64,000 bases of DNA from Pseudomonas fluorescens (GTDB taxonomy: Bacteria; Pseudomonadota; Gammaproteobacteria; Pseudomonadales; Pseudomonadaceae), in NCBI RefSeq assembly GCF_902497775.2, contig NZ_OZ024668.1:2751826-2815825 (forward strand), in the 5' to 3' direction. Below the pieces are notes generated by a model. It made no database searches. It was given only the letters and a program-made list of their open reading frames with translations, and was not told the DNA's origin. The translations under genes were made by a program, and so were the position numbers. Shown piece by piece: positions 62,729 through 64,000 of the stretch; the first letter of the stretch is position 1, and each line of letters opens with the position of its first letter.

Positions 62729-64000
62729 CTACCCAACCCGTGCCAGGCTCTCCAACACCGCCTCGATCTCCACCAACACCGCCGGATCATCCAGCGTCGA
62801 AGGCGGGGTATACGGCTGCTGGTCGGCAATCTTGCGTAGCACTGCGCGCAAGATCTTGCCCGAACGGGTCTTGGGCAGGCGCTTGACCACCCGTACCTGG
62901 TTAAAGCACGCCAAAGCGCCGATCTGCTCGCGCACGCTGGCCACCAGCTCGCTCTGCAACTGCGCCTCAGAAACTTCCTCGCCGTCCTTGAGCACCACCA
63001 GCGCCAGCGGCACCTGGCCTTTGATGTCGTCGTGCACGCCAATCACCGCGCATTCGGCCACCGCCGGATGGCGGGCCACCAGGTCTTCCATCTCGCCGGT
63101 GGACAGTCGATGGCCAGAGACGTTGATGACGTCATCGGTGCGGCCCATGATGTAGACAAAACCGTCTTCATCCAGATACCCGCCGTCACCGGTGTGGTAA
63201 TAGCCGGGATAGGTCTTCAGGTAGGCATCCAGGTAGCGCTGGTGATCGCCCCACAAGGTCTGGCTGCAACCGGGCGGCAGCGGCAAGGCGATGACAATCG
63301 AGCCTTGCTGGTTGGCGCCCAGCAGATGCCCGTCATCATCCAGCACCCGCACGTTGTAGCCCGGCACCGCCCGGTTGCTCGAACCCGGCCGCGCCGCACT
63401 GCCCTCCATGCCCACGCAAGGCGCGGTCACCGGCCAGCCGGTTTCGGTCTGCCACCAGTGGTCGTGCACGGTCTTGCCGCTGGTTGCCTCCAGCCATTGA
63501 TGGGTGCTGGAATCGAGTTTCTCACCGGCCAGAAACAGCTGGCGCAGGGAGCTCAGGTCATAGCGGCGCAGCAGCGCACCGTCGGGGTCTTCCTTGCGGA
63601 TCGCGCGCATGGCGGTGGGCGCGCAGAACAGGCCGTTGACCCGGTACTGCTCGACCACCCGCCAATAGGCACCAGCATCCGGGGTGCGGATCGGCTTGCC
63701 TTCGTAGAACACCGTGGTGCAGCCATTCATCAACGGCCCGTAGACGATCAGCGAATGGCCGACCACCCAACCGACATCGGAAATCCCCCACCACACGTCA
63801 CCCGCCTGCATGCCATAGATGTGGCGCATGGCAAAGCGCAGGGCCACGGCGTTACCGCCGTTCTCGCGGACGATCCCCTTGGGTTTGCCGGTGGTGCCGG
63901 AGGTGTACATGATGTACAGCGGGTCGGCGGCAGCCAGTTCCACCGGCGCCACCGGGCTGGCCGTGGCCAAGGCCTTGAGCCAGTCCAGGTCGCGGCCTGC
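62729..64000 (-). CDS. prpE: propionyl-CoA synthetase (3' part)
   Basis: The frame is open to the right window edge, so at least 424 C-terminal residues are visible. It is an AMP-forming acyl-CoA synthetase: P-loop YTSGTTGKPKGIVRENGG, then WGISDVGWVVGHSLIVYGPL, DHWWQTETGWPV and the end PKTRSGKILRAVLRK with the acetylatable Lys. WWGISDVGWVVGHS is typical of PrpE. It activates propionate (or acetate) with ATP and CoA. The start lies outside the window. Confidence 0.9.
   Translation of the reverse strand, partial: AGRDLDWLKALATASPVAPVELAAADPLYIMYTSGTTGKPKGIVRENGGNAVALRFAMRHIYGMQAGDVWWGISDVGWVVGHSLIVYGPLMNGCTTVFYEGKPIRTPDAGAYWRVVEQYRVNGLFCAPTAMRAIRKEDPDGALLRRYDLSSLRQLFLAGEKLDSSTHQWLEATSGKTVHDHWWQTETGWPVTAPCVGMEGSAARPGSSNRAVPGYNVRVLDDDGHLLGANQQGSIVIALPLPPGCSQTLWGDHQRYLDAYLKTYPGYYHTGDGGYLDEDGFVYIMGRTDDVINVSGHRLSTGEMEDLVARHPAVAECAVIGVHDDIKGQVPLALVVLKDGEEVSEAQLQSELVASVREQIGALACFNQVRVVKRLPKTRSGKILRAVLRKIADQQPYTPPSTLDDPAVLVEIEAVLESLARVG

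Overview
The window is high-GC chromosomal DNA of a fluorescent pseudomonad, most likely of the Pseudomonas putida group. Evidence: the gacA-uvrC-pgsA-tRNA-Gly order with a TTG-started gacA, an alginate-type operon, a homoprotocatechuate (hpa) operon, and many REP palindromes of the GCGGGGCAAGCCCGCTCC type. No species can be assigned from the sequence alone.

Layout. 1-5048: end of an unknown gene, an autotransporter overlapping a lipoprotein hydrolase, and a GNAT acetyltransferase. 5049-6731: a small AT-richer, partly decayed patch with a frameshifted PAAR-like start, fragments and a SUKH-type immunity gene, next to tRNA-Gly (6989-7064). 7128-10677: pgsA, uvrC, gacA and an XRE regulator. 10678-25761: a long structured leader, then an 11-gene alginate-type exopolysaccharide operon in the order algD-8-44-K-E-I-J-F-X-L-G. 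The usual Pseudomonas order is D-8-44-K-E-G-X-L-I-J-F-A. No algA is present, and the AlgG homologue has DVRD where the epimerase motif DPHD is expected. Synthase, c-di-GMP receptor, porin, acetylation and lyase functions look intact.

25603-31751: housekeeping genes (GNAT, DUF488, Pit phosphate transporter, GST, GNAT, DUF934 and a sirohaem sulfite/nitrite reductase). 31909-37255: a sigma54 activator of SfnR type facing a secreted hydrolase, an SsuD/SfnG-like flavin monooxygenase and a binding protein. A near-consensus -24/-12 promoter and an upstream palindrome lie between them, so this looks like an organosulfur scavenging regulon.

37252-46152: the 4-hydroxyphenylacetate lower pathway (hpaA, G1, G2, E, D, F, X, H, I, R), with matching GTTAA-N4-TTAAC palindromes at hpaG1 and hpaR, and REP pairs inside the operon. 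46302-53123: an FAD amine oxidase-like gene with a cupin, a TetR/Bcr efflux pair with a clear operator, a FeaR-like AraC regulator, DUF3156 and an APC permease. These suggest amine uptake and oxidation feeding the aromatic pathway. 53229-54978: a divergent HxlR/MFS pair around a 58-bp nested palindrome. 54942-61292: a Csu-like archaic chaperone-usher pilus operon. 61520-64000: zapE and the 3' part of a propionyl-CoA synthetase gene running off the window.

No CRISPR array, rRNA, intact insertion sequence or complete prophage was seen. The strongest candidate for something undescribed is the rearranged, epimerase-motif-less alginate-type cluster.
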